This document shows, piece after piece, positions 36,281 to 43,914 of a DNA stretch of 64,000 bases (the stretch's first letter is position 1; each line of letters begins with the position of its first letter). The DNA is from Pseudomonas triticifolii (GTDB lineage Bacteria; Pseudomonadota; Gammaproteobacteria; Pseudomonadales; Pseudomonadaceae). The stretch is taken from positions 20,844 to 84,843 of the forward strand of contig NZ_JACONV010000018.1 of NCBI RefSeq assembly GCF_014358015.1, read 5' to 3'. The notes under the pieces are model-generated. The model was not told the DNA's origin. It made no database searches and was given only the letters and a program-made list of their open reading frames with translations. The position numbers were made by a program, and so were the translations under genes.

Positions 36281-36787
36281 ATGGCTAGTAATAAAAATTC
36301 AACCTTTTGTGGTGCAGACCCAACGTGGGCCAATGCCTGCGTGGGCAATAATGGTCAACCGGGATATTCTGATTATGAGCAAGGGTTTTCCGCCGGCGCA
36401 AATTTACTAATAGAGCAAGTTATTTTAGGCGAGGGGCTTACACTCAGCGTAGATAGCCTTATATATCCTGTTTGCTTCAACATGCGGCACTCAGTAGAGC
36501 TAAGACTAAAAGGTGCAATTGAGGAGTTAGGCCATGTCGCATCCGCAAAGAAAAAGTTTCTTCGCTTCGCTCAGGCTGCCGGTGTGCTGCCCTCCCAGAA
36601 ACGCCTTTTAGGCGCGCCGCACACGAAATCTGCGCCCAGGACTCTCTGGTCAATCCAAAGCTTTCAATCTCAAGCGCCTACATCCTACCGTGGTTACCCT
36701 ACAAGCTCTGACATTGAGCAAGACGCCTCAAGAGCTATCGACCTGAGGGACGTAGTGCTGTACAACATTTGCATCGTGTCTGGGTGA
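36281..36787 (+). CDS. Unknown protein with HEPN-like N-terminal half, probably altered 3' end
   Basis: The 168-residue product starts at an ATG with GGAG upstream. Residues about 30-90 look like the helical region of a HEPN-related family (YPVCFNMRHSVELRLKGAI). After about residue 92 the sequence loses that character and becomes Ser/Pro/Arg-rich (GVLPSQKRLLGAPHTKSAP), so the 3' half may come from recombination. None of the other frames restores a better continuation. It ends 8 bases before the Abi-C gene, so the two may be co-transcribed. Function unknown; a helper or partner of the Abi-C protein is possible. Confidence 0.5.
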   Translation: MASNKNSTFCGADPTWANACVGNNGQPGYSDYEQGFSAGANLLIEQVILGEGLTLSVDSLIYPVCFNMRHSVELRLKGAIEELGHVASAKKKFLRFAQAAGVLPSQKRLLGAPHTKSAPRTLWSIQSFQSQAPTSYRGYPTSSDIEQDASRAIDLRDVVLYNICIVSG

Positions 36788-36794
36788 GAACAGA

Positions 36795-37685
36795 ATGATG
36801 AACAAGGTGTTGACTGATCTGGCTATAGCCGGTGAAAAGCTTCGTGCGGAACGTGCGCGTGTTTGGGAAGGGATCAAAGCGTTTGAAAAAATCTTAATTG
36901 ATCAGGCTGGTGAGCTTGGCTTTGTTGCGCAAAGCGACTTTTTCAGTCTGGAAGAAAATTTTGATGAAGAAGGTGAGCAGGTCGGTCATGTCAAAGGCTA
37001 TTTATTTTTTAATGGCAAACGACTTGTTCTTTATGCTGAACAAGTACCAGAAATCTACAACAGCTCAGGACCAGATAAGCATTTCCTGAAAGACCTCTCC
37101 ATCCATTGGCTGAAAAGGCTCAGTGCACCTGCGGTACTACACTCGGTGGCCGCAGCTTTGACTGAAAGGATGCAGGCTGACGTGGAAGACACAAGGAAAG
37201 TTGCTGAAGACTTATCCCGCTACCTGACCATACAAACAGCTCGAACTGACGAAGATATTTCTTCAGAACTCTCTGACGACCAAGCGCTTTTAGATCTGTG
37301 GATCGACTGCCACTCGACAAGGCGGACACGGCCCGGAGATTCGATCAGGAGTGGCTCACTTCTGCTCGAATCCACCTTCAAACGGTGTCTCAAAAAGCTT
37401 GGCCATATCGAATATGAGAATTACAACTTGAGCGACTCTATTCGAGAGCTTAATATGATTTTTAAAAATCGCGGCCTGCACGAAACTTACACGGGACAAG
37501 TGCTTAGTGCTGCGGTTAGTGCGTGCAACAAGATCGCGTTCACGCGCAACAAAGTAGCCAGTGTTCACGGCCATGACGAAAATTTCGTGCCTCCTACCCA
37601 AGAACTCGCACTGCTCATGAGCCACATGAGTGGGAGCATATCCGTGTACGTACGGAGGCAGATTGAGCTGGTGATTAATATATAA
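36795..37685 (+). CDS. Abortive-infection family protein (Abi-C domain)
   Basis: The 296-residue product has a C-terminal Abi-C domain (about 180-275), with STFKRCLKKLG, LSDSIRELNMIFK and the motif TRNKVASVHGH, in which R-x6-H (Arg251 to His258) matches the HEPN RNase pattern. The N-terminal half is mixed alpha/beta and not recognised. Abi-C proteins occur in phage-defence neighbourhoods, where they are thought to stop growth on infection. The start has two ATGs in tandem (36795 and 36798). It follows the gene at 36281 closely. The domain call is by motif and position of conserved residues. Confidence 0.65.
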   Translation: MMNKVLTDLAIAGEKLRAERARVWEGIKAFEKILIDQAGELGFVAQSDFFSLEENFDEEGEQVGHVKGYLFFNGKRLVLYAEQVPEIYNSSGPDKHFLKDLSIHWLKRLSAPAVLHSVAAALTERMQADVEDTRKVAEDLSRYLTIQTARTDEDISSELSDDQALLDLWIDCHSTRRTRPGDSIRSGSLLLESTFKRCLKKLGHIEYENYNLSDSIRELNMIFKNRGLHETYTGQVLSAAVSACNKIAFTRNKVASVHGHDENFVPPTQELALLMSHMSGSISVYVRRQIELVINI

Positions 37686-38377
37686 CAAAACTTATGAACT
37701 GGCCTTCTTCCTAGGCTCTTTGAGAGGCCGCTTCTGGCCGATAGCTGTCAGTAGAAGCCATGTGGGCGTAGCATGGAACCCCCATCTACCCAGGGAGGGC
37801 CTTCCCTACGAGTGAATCCTTGCGGACAATCGTAAAATGCCAAGTTCCTGGTGATGGCAGCGGAGATGTCATTATCGATCTCCCACAGGATCTCCTTGCA
37901 GAAATGAATGTCGGTTTGGGTGACTCCTTGAGCATCGAGTTGATCGACGGATCGGTAGTGCTAAAGCCAGTCCGCGACACTGACACGCAACCTTGAGGCC
38001 GCTAACGGCCAGGAGCGGACGCTGGGCAGCGCATGCCCCCATGATCGCATCCAAGGTGATTTATGATGCTCTCTACAGGCAGCAGAGACCGCAGACGCTT
38101 TCAACAATCGCTGCGCTGCATCAGGTAACCACGAACTGCGCAAGCATTTACAGCCACAAAAGTCATTGACTCGGCCCCTACCTTAATGGGCCCCGCACAT
38201 TGAGTCTTCGGTCACACCTAGATATCTCTATCCAGTTCATCCCCGGACGCGGCACAATTCCAGCTTCAGTAGCGTCATAATTTGTGAGTTACTGCATAAT
38301 TGAGGAATTGTCTGGTAACCAACTACTCCGGTTACGTCATACTCTGATACCGCCATTCGGACTCTATTACCATCGGA
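37686..38377. other. Island gap holding a small antitoxin gene and spacer motifs
   Basis: Between the Abi-C gene and the membrane-anchored nuclease lie 692 bases. The only supported gene is the AbrB-type frame at 37820-37996. A degenerate spacer motif (GGCCGCTTCTGGCCGATAGC near 37728) and an inverted GGCCGCTAACGGCC (37998-38011) are visible. A 42-codon frame from 38041 has no ribosome site and is not called. Confidence 0.45.
37820..37996 (+). CDS. AbrB/SpoVT-type antitoxin-like protein, no partner
   Basis: A 58-residue frame from TTG 37820 reads GDGSGDVIIDLPQDLLAEMN then VGLGDSLSIELIDGSVVLKP, the swapped-hairpin AbrB fold used by MazE-like antitoxins and small regulators. The start is uncertain: there is no ATG in frame and the GGGAGGG purine stretch is 23 bases upstream, so the true start may be farther up or the 5' end may be lost. 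No toxin-like gene follows on the same strand. It could be an orphan antitoxin, a solitary regulator, or a relic. Confidence 0.55.
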   Translation: MRTIVKCQVPGDGSGDVIIDLPQDLLAEMNVGLGDSLSIELIDGSVVLKPVRDTDTQP

Positions 38378-39433
38378 CTATTCATACCACCGTGGCGATA
38401 TAAAAACTTTCACATCAACTTTGTCGCGCAGTTTTTCGATATCTGTCAACAGGACTAGTGGATCCCGGATCCGAGTCTCGGGATCATAGATAAAAAATAC
38501 AATCTTATTGATGTGCTCATAAGCTGAATATCGAATGACATCAACGATGAGCTCATTCGATAGCTCTCGATCTGACAAACTCCCTCGTGTCTTCTTTATT
38601 TCAATAAGCACTCCTTCGTTGACGAGCTGAAAGTCCACCCTGGAAGCTGACCCGGCGATATCCGGGCCCCAGACTTCACGCTTGACGATTCCGAACTCCA
38701 TTTGCAGCATAGGTAGCATGAGGTCCTGAACATCGTACTCATCGTTAACCTCAAAAGATGGTTTTCCGCGTTGACGGGAATTCAGGGACACCACAAAAGC
38801 GTTAAATCGTTTGAAGATAAGAGCGAGCCGGTTATCAACCCCAAGCATTTCACGGGTAGGCGGCAATCGTTCTCTCGGTGAAAAATGATTCTTAAGCTCT
38901 AGCTCCTCGAGTCGGATCAGCGCCGCAGGTGAGCGACGGGATAAAAATAATAGCCCAGAGACCAGCAGCATGCTCATCAATAAAACAAACCATATGAGGT
39001 GAACGAAATTCAGCGAAACCCTGAATTTATTTTCAAATTTGTAATGAGGAGTGCCGTCCGGCCTGTGCCCTGTTCCAGGCACTACACTTACCTCGTGCTT
39101 GACGATTACACCTAGAGTAGGGAAATAGAAACTCAAGTGTGGAGGTAACGAATCGGCCACCCCCTTATTGTACCGCTCCAGCTGCCGCGCCTCATCCCGC
39201 ATAGCGCTCCCATAATAGTCTGACGACAGGTACTCCCTAATGGCCGAATTCCCTAAATCAAAATCTTCGAAGACGGCGTGCACCCACATGATGTAATTCG
39301 AGCCAATCGAAATAAAAGCGCATACACCCATAATTTTCGCAAAGAAGACAGCACTTCGAGTGTTTAGTATCGTGTCGGCAAGGGATCGTTCTTCCCGCAA
39401 CAGCCCTAAATAAATGAGTATTCGATTCAACAT
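38378..39433 (-). CDS. Membrane-anchored PD-(D/E)XK nuclease (DpnII/MboI-like)
   Basis: The 351-residue product has two membrane helices (about 30-52 and 141-164) with a periplasmic-sized loop of about 90 residues between them. The C-terminal cytosolic domain (about 225-345) matches the REase_DpnII-MboI type: EVNDEYDVQDLMLPML, EVWGPDIAGSASRVDF (Asp267), VLIEIKKTRG (Glu278, Lys280) and a FIYDPETRIRDP end. The catalytic D...E-x-K set is complete. Such tethered nucleases are known effector designs in anti-phage systems, where a membrane or periplasmic signal is linked to DNA damage. It is the most downstream of three minus-strand genes, 486 bases after the reader-nuclease gene. Confidence 0.7.
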   Translation of the reverse strand: MLNRILIYLGLLREERSLADTILNTRSAVFFAKIMGVCAFISIGSNYIMWVHAVFEDFDLGNSAIREYLSSDYYGSAMRDEARQLERYNKGVADSLPPHLSFYFPTLGVIVKHEVSVVPGTGHRPDGTPHYKFENKFRVSLNFVHLIWFVLLMSMLLVSGLLFLSRRSPAALIRLEELELKNHFSPRERLPPTREMLGVDNRLALIFKRFNAFVVSLNSRQRGKPSFEVNDEYDVQDLMLPMLQMEFGIVKREVWGPDIAGSASRVDFQLVNEGVLIEIKKTRGSLSDRELSNELIVDVIRYSAYEHINKIVFFIYDPETRIRDPLVLLTDIEKLRDKVDVKVFISPRWYE

Positions 39434-39919
39434 TTCGAGATCCTAAATCCTTACTTTTCTACGGTCGTCCACCGAAGCGGCAGACAGTTGGTCGATTGAA
39501 ATAGTTACACTGGATTGGTCTAATGACCAGCCGTTGGTAGTCGAACCGAGATTATCGCGTTCCTGCGAACGCTCCAAAAAAACGCGGAATCTTTTCAAGC
39601 TCACGATTGAAGATAGTACCATCGGATTGCAGTCACTGGTTCTGGTAAGCGTTAGCAGCCATGAGGGGCCGGCCTGGGTCGATAGCTGCCCTTCATGAAC
39701 GGCAGCTGTCGACCAGAATTGGTCAGTCGAAGGAATCTACGGAAACACAACAAATAGTCTAATTCACCATCTGGTGTCTGATATTAGCCAAAGGCGTCTG
39801 CTTCCCAAGTTGCTCGGTTCTCTACGCGCGTCACAGTGATTGCTACGAAATAGCGCTGTTAAAATAAACCTTGATCATCAGCCCCTACAAATAGGAGCAA
39901 TACTGAGCTCTCGAAAAAA
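39434..39919. other. Island gap with hairpin motif, no gene seen
   Basis: This 486-base stretch lies between the two minus-strand nuclease genes. It holds a short inverted repeat, AGCTGCC (39687-39693) with GGCAGCT (39704-39710), followed by GTCGACCAGAATTGGTC, related to the spacer motif elsewhere in the island. No open frame with a ribosome site is convincing. The promoter of the gene starting at 39433 may be here. Confidence 0.45.
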
Positions 39920-40930
39920 CTATGCATCGGAGGGCAACTTGATCTGCCGATACTCCAAGGGGAGTTTCAGTTTTTCACTGAGATACTCAAGGTACCTCAC
40001 ATCCTCTGGATTGGGTAGAGTACGACCCACGGCTACAAGCCTGACAGGTTTTTCCTGCGGCTCATCCCAGTAGTAGGCATATTCGAGGAGTTGACCGATT
40101 GCTTGCCGCAGAACTCTTCGGGTCGAAAAATCCGACTTGACCTCGAAAAGAATTATTTCGGTTTCCGTAGTTACCATCACATCGATAAAGTTCTCCTCGA
40201 ACACAATCTTTGCTTCTGGATACTCGACTCTAAGCTCTTCGTACAGGGCAGCCTGGATCAATCCGTGCTCTGGTGAACATTCTCGGCCCGAGAACCCGCT
40301 CCTGAAGTGAGCATCCTGGATTGGTGGTATGGCCTGCCCCTTCCTTCCTCGTCGATCCGATCGATTTTCTTTTACCGTCTTCGGCAGATCATGCTTCGCA
40401 TCACACTCAATCAACTGGTAACGCTGGTAACCCAGTACTAGATCGCCCGGCTCAGCAACGGTATTAGGGGGATACCACTCTACATCTTCCGGGCGAAAGC
40501 GAACATTCACGAAAAGGCCCCAGTTAGCACTATTCAGCCCGCCTCTATCGCCTTCCACGGCATCAATCTCCTCAAGCATTCGGTCGTACCAACCGAGCTG
40601 CTTGTAGTGATCTAATACCGCATTGCTTTGAGTCTCATCGAGAAACTCAACGTGGCGAATACGGGCAACGTAGCGACGGCCACTTGGAGCGAGTGTAAAA
40701 AATACAATATCTCCTGTGCGATCGCCTCTAGCTATGCGCGACTCCCAACCTTTGTTCACACCCTGCAAAAATCCGTATTGCCAACCCCCAATCTGCCACT
40801 CGAATCGGAATAACCATTCCTCATGGCCGTATCCGTGTTGAGAAACAAAACTGTTGGGCGCCTCGGTTGCAGTCCCAGTGGGATGCTGCCAATTGGAGTC
40901 GTTGTAACAAATGCGCGTGATATAGCTCAT
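39920..40930 (-). CDS. Putative modified-base reader fused to a PD-(D/E)XK nuclease
   Basis: The 336-residue product starts at the ATG at 40930 (MSYITRICYNDSNWQHPTG); the frame extends to 40999 without similarity. Residues about 1-190 carry the GYGHEEWLFRFEW and WQYGFLQGVNK signature, which I recall from N-terminal domains of McrA-like HNH enzymes and related EVE/PUA-type readers. Residues about 215-325 are a PD-(D/E)XK nuclease: SPEHGLIQAALYEEL, FIDVMV (Asp250), and ILFEVKSDFS (Glu263, Lys265). This suggests a modification-dependent (type IV-like) restriction enzyme that cleaves DNA with modified bases. Base specificity and the reader assignment are inference. It lies 205 bases downstream of the toroid-HEPN gene on the same strand. 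Confidence 0.65.
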   Translation of the reverse strand: MSYITRICYNDSNWQHPTGTATEAPNSFVSQHGYGHEEWLFRFEWQIGGWQYGFLQGVNKGWESRIARGDRTGDIVFFTLAPSGRRYVARIRHVEFLDETQSNAVLDHYKQLGWYDRMLEEIDAVEGDRGGLNSANWGLFVNVRFRPEDVEWYPPNTVAEPGDLVLGYQRYQLIECDAKHDLPKTVKENRSDRRGRKGQAIPPIQDAHFRSGFSGRECSPEHGLIQAALYEELRVEYPEAKIVFEENFIDVMVTTETEIILFEVKSDFSTRRVLRQAIGQLLEYAYYWDEPQEKPVRLVAVGRTLPNPEDVRYLEYLSEKLKLPLEYRQIKLPSDA

Positions 40931-41135
40931 TACAGTCCTTGTATTTATTCCCGGCAAAGCGCCATCACTCAGCTTCGCAAAAAAGACGTTTTTTAGCAAA
41001 ACAGCGTCACTTTATAGCGCTGTTCACGGCTTGAGGTTTCGCTGCCCCCCATGCAACGCCCGCATGGCTCCTACTGACAGCTATGGGTAGTGAGCAGCCA
41101 CCGGTGGCGTATAGCATCAAGAGCCAGCCAGCGCC

Positions 41136-42893
41136 CTACTGTAGTAGATCCAAATTCAATAGTTGTTTGGCGAATCGATCTATAAAACTCCGCGCATCTC
41201 TCATGCCCTCAGACAGCTCAGCCTCGCTCACCTCATGGGCGCGGTGGATGATGCCGTCCCTCCTACCAACTAAAGAGCTGAGCCTGTCTCGGTGTGGTAA
41301 GCGCTGAGGTGCTGTTATCACTCCAATTCGTTGTAGCGCATCCTGCAATGCTCGCAGGGCCTCTCTGGGGCCGAGGGTCTCTGTACCATTTTCTTTGAAT
41401 GCTGACAGAGCCAGATCCTCACGTCGCTCGAACAGCCCATAGAGAAACATCTCGACGGCATGCACTGTAGCAATGGCCGCAAGCCTACGGTTGTTCGCAC
41501 CTCCCTCTAGTTGAAGCTCTTCTGCCTTTCTAAAAAAGTCCCTGGCCATCAACAGAAAGCCGTCAACTTGCGCCAGCATCTGAGTCTTATTGGTTAGGTA
41601 AGCCAAAATCACCCCAACAGTGAAATCTTCAGCCCAAGGCTCAGCATCCCAGCCTCCTAAATCAGCTTGCTGAGCAACCAACCAAGACTCACCAGCTTCG
41701 AGGACGTGTGGAACATCGCCTGCCTGACCGGATCTTCGGATCGCCTCTAGTGATAAAACGGTGCTGATCAGGTCGGTCTCCTGATCGCCCTCATTTCGTG
41801 GAAAGGCATGACCATCCGGTAAGATTTTAGTAAGCAGCCAACCTACAGCCCTTCGAATGGCATCGTGATATCGGTCATCGCCCAATCGTTGCAACGCAAC
41901 AGTGGCGTATGCAGTGGCCCGAACCCCCCTGGTCTCAAGAAGATCAGCCATCCAGCAGCCGGACTGATCTTGCCGCCGAATGAGGCGGTCAGTGAGAACA
42001 GCCGTCTCTCTACGGAGTTGCCCAATAAGCACCCGGCTTTGACTACAACGCCATAGCGTGTAACCAATTTCCTCGACCAAACCATCGCGATCTTCTTCAC
42101 CTCCAAGTTCGATCAGGCGCTGAGCGCAATCTACTAACGCTGCATCAAGCCGTTCTCGCTCTGTCGCAGTCCCGTAAAGGCTAAGGAACCACGCTAGAGA
42201 GAATGACCAATCCTCAGGCAGACCTCGTCGTGCTGCGTCACGCTGGAGCACTGCAACCAGTGCCCTTCGCCCTTCCGCTGTTCGAGGCTCAATCCCAAGT
42301 ATCGGGAAGAGTTCCGGTGTCGGGTTACGGACAATCCTCGCTGGAAGCAACGCCATTGCTTTTTCAAACGAAGCTGGGAAGCCCGAAAGCTCCTCTTTGA
42401 GATCAGCAGCCGCACGGGAGCCCTCCCGTTTAGCTTCGGTGTATTCCGCAGCAACGGTCGTGACTAGTCTTTCAACGCGCTCAGGAGTTCCTGTCGCAAT
42501 AAGATCAAAAGGAAGCTCGCCGTCCTTCACCGCCCAATGGGTTCGGTGTTGCTCGAACTGATCCATGCCCAGTTGATCGGACACGCTCAGCACTTGTGAT
42601 CTGTCTAGGTAGGCGTGCTGTTCGTCAAGCTCAAAAGCAAAAGTTAGCTCGCTGCCTCTTCGAACAATGTTACGTATGCGCCCATGTCGAACCACCCGTG
42701 CATGTGGGCCACCGGCTCCAACCTCGTACATTAGCAAAGCGGGAACATCCTCAAGACGACGCAGAGATTCAGGGCGAGCTGAATCTATAGCTGCGGCCTC
42801 ATGGCCACTGTATTCCTTGAAGCGCCCCAAACCGATTGAGTACGGCTGGGTCTCCCACATCTCACTATGACCAGCTATCAGCAGATTAAACAT
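41136..42893 (-). CDS. Alpha/alpha-toroid protein with C-terminal HEPN domain
   Basis: The 585-residue product has three parts. Residues 1-130 form an N-terminal domain ending in QHRTHWAVKDGELP, a pattern I associate with proteins of defence neighbourhoods but cannot name. Residues about 295-440 have prenyltransferase/squalene-cyclase-like repeats: LIRRQDQSGCWMAD, VRATAYATVALQRLGDD, WLVAQQADLGGWDAEPW. They lack the Asp-rich cyclase motif, so a scaffold role is more likely. Residues about 470-585 are helical with LAAIATVHAVEMFLYGLFE and R-x4-H in RRDGIIHRAHE (Arg545, His550), a HEPN RNase motif. It is first of three minus-strand genes with nucleases. No close family is known to me. Confidence 0.65.
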   Translation of the reverse strand: MFNLLIAGHSEMWETQPYSIGLGRFKEYSGHEAAAIDSARPESLRRLEDVPALLMYEVGAGGPHARVVRHGRIRNIVRRGSELTFAFELDEQHAYLDRSQVLSVSDQLGMDQFEQHRTHWAVKDGELPFDLIATGTPERVERLVTTVAAEYTEAKREGSRAAADLKEELSGFPASFEKAMALLPARIVRNPTPELFPILGIEPRTAEGRRALVAVLQRDAARRGLPEDWSFSLAWFLSLYGTATERERLDAALVDCAQRLIELGGEEDRDGLVEEIGYTLWRCSQSRVLIGQLRRETAVLTDRLIRRQDQSGCWMADLLETRGVRATAYATVALQRLGDDRYHDAIRRAVGWLLTKILPDGHAFPRNEGDQETDLISTVLSLEAIRRSGQAGDVPHVLEAGESWLVAQQADLGGWDAEPWAEDFTVGVILAYLTNKTQMLAQVDGFLLMARDFFRKAEELQLEGGANNRRLAAIATVHAVEMFLYGLFERREDLALSAFKENGTETLGPREALRALQDALQRIGVITAPQRLPHRDRLSSLVGRRDGIIHRAHEVSEAELSEGMRDARSFIDRFAKQLLNLDLLQ

Positions 42894-43399
42894 CCCTTTT
42901 CCTTAAGGCGCCGGTGGCTTGACGGGAAAGGTAGCACAGGATGAAAAAAAGCCCTGACGGCGAAGCGTTGGGGTTAACTGCTGGCAGGACGCAGACTTTG
43001 GTCAGGGTCTGCTTTTGGTCGGTTAGCGACGGCCTGACTTCGACCGTCGCTATGCATCGTCAATCCTTAGTCTGTTCCGCCATCCCCAAGGCGTCATTGA
43101 CTTCAATCCCCAGATATCGAACGGCGCTCTCCAGCTTCGTATGGTCTAGCAGCAGTTAAACCGCATGCGAGTTCTTCGTCCTGCGATCGATGAGTGTAAG
43201 CGTCCGATGAACTCATCTACGCATCCGACGGTGATGGATGAGTAGCGGGATGCCATGCGCACCGATTGGCGATGACGGCACCAACGGCGAAAGCCGCATC
43301 CGAGATTGACCGGTCTCGCAGTGGACTTATAGAGTGCGTCTCGCTAATGTCTTTTGCAGAAAAATGACGCGTTCGGGCTACTTAAGGGGAGATTTTTAT
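42894..43399. other. Gap between toroid-HEPN gene and chorismate mutase
   Basis: Apart from the integrase remnant at 43060-43250, this 506-base region has no gene. Near 42980-43020 it holds a GACCAAAGTCTGCG-type sequence and its partial inverse (TCAGGGTCTGCTTTTGGTCGG), a degenerate form of the island spacer motif that commonly follows such integrases. Confidence 0.45.
43060..43250 (-). pseudogene. Remnant of a tyrosine recombinase (integrase) 3' end
   Basis: On the minus strand the last 35 codons read LLLDHTKLESAVRYLGIEVN then DALGMAEQTKD and a stop at 43060. This is the typical C-terminus of Pseudomonas phage/island integrases, including the catalytic tyrosine (VRYLG). Just upstream in the same frame are RTLTLIDRRTKNSHAV and a TAA where homologues have Gln, and a second stop before VHRTL. 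The rest of the gene is absent. Its place next to the right repeat fits an integrase once flanking attR. The remnant cannot make a working enzyme. Confidence 0.8.
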
Positions 43400-43699
43400 A
43401 TGGAAGTACGTTGCACATCAATCGAAGACGTTCGTCAGCACATAGACCTCCTCGACCGAGATGTGGTTGCACTCCTCGCTAGGCGCGGCAACCTCGTCAC
43501 CCAAGCGGCGGCTTTCAAAAAAACTACGGATGATGTGCGCGCTCCTGCGCGGGTTGAACAGGTCATCAGCAAAGTGCGCGGAATTGCAAACGATTCCGGC
43601 GCCTCACCTGATGTCGTGGAGCGGGTATACAGAGCGATGATCTCTGCCTTCATTGAAGAAGAGTTGAAAACTCACTCAACCCTAAAAGAAACGTCTTAA
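43400..43699 (+). CDS. Chorismate mutase, AroQ (type II) fold
   Basis: The 99-residue product begins at the ATG at 43400 (MEVRCTSIEDVRQHIDLLDR), nine bases after AGGGGAG. It is a single-domain AroQ helical protein, with VRQHIDLLDRDVVALLARRG, an active-site-type Lys in AAFKKTTDDVR, and ARVEQVISKVRGIA. These enzymes convert chorismate to prephenate; the closely related PchB type splits isochorismate. Cargo genes of this kind appear on Pseudomonas islands near integrases. It has no signal peptide, so it should act in the cytosol. Whether it is a mutase or an isochorismate-pyruvate lyase cannot be settled here. Confidence 0.8.
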   Translation: MEVRCTSIEDVRQHIDLLDRDVVALLARRGNLVTQAAAFKKTTDDVRAPARVEQVISKVRGIANDSGASPDVVERVYRAMISAFIEEELKTHSTLKETS

Positions 43700-43914
43700 A
43701 TTCGTCTGATTTCATAATCTCAGAGGCTCAGCAAGGCTGGAATTTAAGCCGGGCACTCCCATACCCATGTCAATCAAGCCGTGCTCTCATCCGATTTCTG
43801 TCAATCGACCGCGTGTGGATTGACGGTCAACCAGTGCCGCATAGTAATTTGCTGATAGCCTTATTTTTAAAGGTTTAGAAGCTGCCAATCTATAGAGCGG
43901 TCAGTCGGTGCAAC

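Larger units (their letters stand above)
30790..43914. mobile_element. Genomic island integrated at the 3' end of hrpB, defence-like cargo
   Basis: About 13.1 kb lies between the two hrpB-3' repeats. Inside, base use is AT-richer and patchy compared with the flanks, intergenic gaps are long, and several genes are broken. A decayed integrase 3' end sits near the right border at 43060-43250. Cargo includes HEPN-type proteins, PD-(D/E)XK nucleases, an AbrB-type antitoxin, a nucleotidyltransferase remnant and a chorismate mutase. No conjugation, replication or phage structural genes are visible, so it is a small integrative island and probably no longer mobile on its own. Confidence 0.85.

Noticed and set aside
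38041..38169. A 42-codon plus-strand frame after the AbrB-type gene, considered as a toxin
   Set aside because: No ribosome site and no resemblance to a toxin family; length is within chance.
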